Below, piece by piece: positions 62,306 to 64,000 of a stretch of DNA of 64,000 nucleotides. Position 1 is the first letter of the stretch, and every line of letters begins with the position of its first letter. The notes below the pieces were generated by a model. That model was given only the letters and a program-made list of their open reading frames with translations, had not been told where the DNA came from and ran no database searches. The stretch is from Rubrivivax sp. (lineage in GTDB: Bacteria > Pseudomonadota > Gammaproteobacteria > Burkholderiales > Burkholderiaceae_C): positions 186,001-250,000 of the forward strand of contig JADJHR010000010.1 in NCBI GenBank assembly GCA_016707445.1, written 5' to 3'. A program made the position numbers and the translations under genes.

Positions 62306-64000
62306 TCAGACGCTGCCACGCTTCGGGACGGGCAACGCGTCAGGCCTCGGATCGCACACGGGGTAACGCACCGCGTCGACCAGGGCCTGCAGCTCGGCTG
62401 GCGGTGGCCGCGTCAACAGGCTCACCAGCACCAGCGCGAGCAGGCCCGCGGGCACGCCGAAGACGGCGGCCGAGACGCCGTCGACCCCGAACCACTGCGT
62501 CTCGGCCAGCGGCCGCGTGATGCCGATGGCCTTGCGCAGCATCGGCAGGTTGACCGCCATGTAGTAGCCGCAAAGCCCCAGCCCGACCAGCATGCCGGCC
62601 ATGGCGCCGGCCCGGTTGCCGCGGCGCCAGAAGATGCCCAGCGTCAGCGCCGGAAAGAAGGCGGCCGCAGCCAGCGAAAACGCAGCCGAGACGAACTGCA
62701 GGATGTCGGTGTTCTTCAGCGCGGCAATGGCCGCCGCCAGCAGTGCCACCACCATCACCAGCAGCTTGGACATCATGACGCGGCGAATCGACGTCGCCTG
62801 CGGGTTGATCAGCCGAAAATAGATGTCGTGCGACAGCGCGTTGGCAATGGTCAGCAAGAGGCCGTCGGCAGTGGACAGTGCCGCCGCCAGGCCACCTGCG
62901 GCAACCAGGCAGGTCACGAAGTACGGCAAGCCACCGATCTCGGGCGCGGCCAGCACGATCACGTCGTTGCCGAGCAGCAGTTCGCCGAACTGCAGCAACC
63001 CGTCACCGTTGATGTCGCTGATCGACACCAGCCCGCCGTCCATGTGCGACCAGCGGCGCACCCATTGCGGCAGGTTGTCGATCGGCAGGCCCACCAGGTG
63101 GTTCAGCACCTCGAATTTCACCAGCACCGCCAGTGCCGGCGCCGCGGTGTACAGCAGCACGATGAAGAACAGCGCCCAGGTGACCGAACGCCGGGTCTCG
63201 GCCACCGAGGGCGTGGTGTAGCAGCGCGTCAGTACATGGGGCATGGACGCCGTGCCCATCATCAAGCACAGCACCAGCGCCAGGAAATTGAGCCGGGCGC
63301 CGCCGCTTTCGCCGCCGTCGATGTCGGCCGGCGCTGTGGCAAAGGGCAGACCCTGTGGAGCGACCCCGGCCAAGGGTGCCGCCCGGGCCTGGGCTTGGGC
63401 ATGTTCCCGCAGATAGTGCGCATGGGCATCGGCCTCGTTGCGCGGCAGTCGCGCCAGCTCGCGCTCGGCCTGCTGGATGCGGAACAGTGGTGCGCTTTCG
63501 GCGCGCAAGGTCTCGATCTGCTGTTGCTGATGCCGCAGGTCATGCGCAATCGCGGCGGGCAGATCCTGCAGCTTATGCTGCGCTTCGGCGGCACGCTCGC
63601 GCAGGCGCCGTATCACCGCCTGCTCGCCTGGATCGACCATCAGCGCCTGCTCGCGCGCGCTCACCTTCTGCAATTGCTGGCCGTAAGAGATCACGGCCAT
63701 CGGATCGCCCGTCTGCTTGATCGAAAGCCACGCCAGCGGCAGCAGGTAAGCCACGATCAACACGATGTACTGCGCCACCTGGGTCCAGGTGACCGCGCGC
63801 ATGCCGCCGACGAAGGAACACACCAGCACGCCACCCAGGCCGACGAGGATGCCGATCTCGAAACCGAAACCGGTCAGGTGCGAGGCAATCAGGCCGACGC
63901 CATAGATCTGCACCGTCACGTAGACGAACGACACCAGGATGGCGGCCAAGGCACCGATCAGGCGCGGCCCCACGCCACCGTAGCGCGCACCCAGGAAGTC
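62306..64000 (-). CDS. VC_2705-type sodium/solute symporter (partial, N-terminus beyond window)
   Basis: The visible 564 residues belong to the SSS family, VC_2705/ActP-like branch of organic-acid symporters. They begin DFLGARYGGVGPRL, contain about ten membrane segments, and end with the cytoplasmic tail PVPKRGSV. Two features stand out. A hydrophilic, helix-rich insertion of about 130 residues (from QQLQKVSAREQ to about GGESGG) splits the core. A loop SDINGDGLLQFGEL between membrane segments fits an EF-hand calcium site. It is in the same direction as rpsF, upstream of that operon. Confidence 0.88.
   Translation of the reverse strand, partial: DFLGARYGGVGPRLIGALAAILVSFVYVTVQIYGVGLIASHLTGFGFEIGILVGLGGVLVCSFVGGMRAVTWTQVAQYIVLIVAYLLPLAWLSIKQTGDPMAVISYGQQLQKVSAREQALMVDPGEQAVIRRLRERAAEAQHKLQDLPAAIAHDLRHQQQQIETLRAESAPLFRIQQAERELARLPRNEADAHAHYLREHAQAQARAAPLAGVAPQGLPFATAPADIDGGESGGARLNFLALVLCLMMGTASMPHVLTRCYTTPSVAETRRSVTWALFFIVLLYTAAPALAVLVKFEVLNHLVGLPIDNLPQWVRRWSHMDGGLVSISDINGDGLLQFGELLLGNDVIVLAAPEIGGLPYFVTCLVAAGGLAAALSTADGLLLTIANALSHDIYFRLINPQATSIRRVMMSKLLVMVVALLAAAIAALKNTDILQFVSAAFSLAAAAFFPALTLGIFWRRGNRAGAMAGMLVGLGLCGYYMAVNLPMLRKAIGITRPLAETQWFGVDGVSAAVFGVPAGLLALVLVSLLTRPPPAELQALVDAVRYPVCDPRPDALPVPKRGSV

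Overview
The window is a GC-rich stretch of a betaproteobacterial chromosome. Gene orders and protein types point to Burkholderiales, probably the Rubrivivax/Leptothrix/Methylibium neighbourhood. The supporting orders are rpsF-priB-rpsR-rplI-dnaB, pstSCAB-phoU-phoB-phoR beside glmM-ftsH-rlmE/yhbY, carA-carB-greA, dnaG-rpoD, hemH plus hslR-grpE-dnaK-dnaJ, and a tct-type tricarboxylate transporter. This is inference from gene content; no marker gene was compared. No tRNA, rRNA or CRISPR array was found.

Layout. 1-3306 (minus): a translationally coupled pair, a pseudokinase-HDOD protein followed by a Ser/Thr kinase-HDOD protein that runs off the left edge. 3499-5746: trxA, rho, rpmE2. 5779-7437: a membrane glycosyltransferase-like gene with two compensating frameshifts. 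7438-14114 (minus): the complete phosphate regulon, with a Pho box and an RBS-containing hairpin before pstS. 14180-18902: glmM, ftsH, rlmE and divergent yhbY, without folP. 18899-21968: an alpha/beta hydrolase and a histidine-phosphatase-like protein with an atypical active site, flanked by weak or broken genes. 21971-27061: greA, carB, carA. 27234-30807: EamA transporter, GlcG/HbpS protein, BI-1/YccA protein, rlmD. 30850-32885: a group II intron with a frameshifted reverse transcriptase. 32902-38490: hrpA, argA, yggX. 38545-40043: a Fur-box-preceded iron-binding protein and an H-NS protein. 40117-43173: a GGDEF-EAL protein. 43280-47702: dnaG, rpoD. 47870-49985: cyclase-FHA protein and hemH. 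50010-53517: tctA, tctB, tctC and a collapsed tctDE remnant. 53517-57883: hslR, grpE, dnaK, dnaJ with sigma-32-like promoters. 57917-59089: a radical SAM gene under a perfect LexA-type operator. 59118-62284: dnaB and the rpsF operon. 62306-64000: a VC_2705-type sodium/solute symporter cut by the right edge.

Most of the window is core housekeeping: phosphate sensing and uptake, transcription (rho, rpoD, greA), replication (dnaG, dnaB, priB), translation and proteostasis. Accessory signal is concentrated in the kinase/pseudokinase pair, 18.9-21.4 kb, the intron, and the tct cassette that appears to separate hemH from hslR.

A caution for any reader: six genes carry single-base indels (the 5779-7437 gene, glmM, ftsH, the DUF4149 gene, the EamA gene, the intron RT). 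Two are normally essential, so base-calling or assembly error in GC-rich runs is the simplest explanation for at least part of them. Nothing here amounts to a clearly new multi-gene system. The strongest leads are the kinase/pseudokinase-HDOD pair, the LexA-operated radical SAM gene, the in-frame duplication of the rpoD tail and the collapsed TctD/TctE relic.
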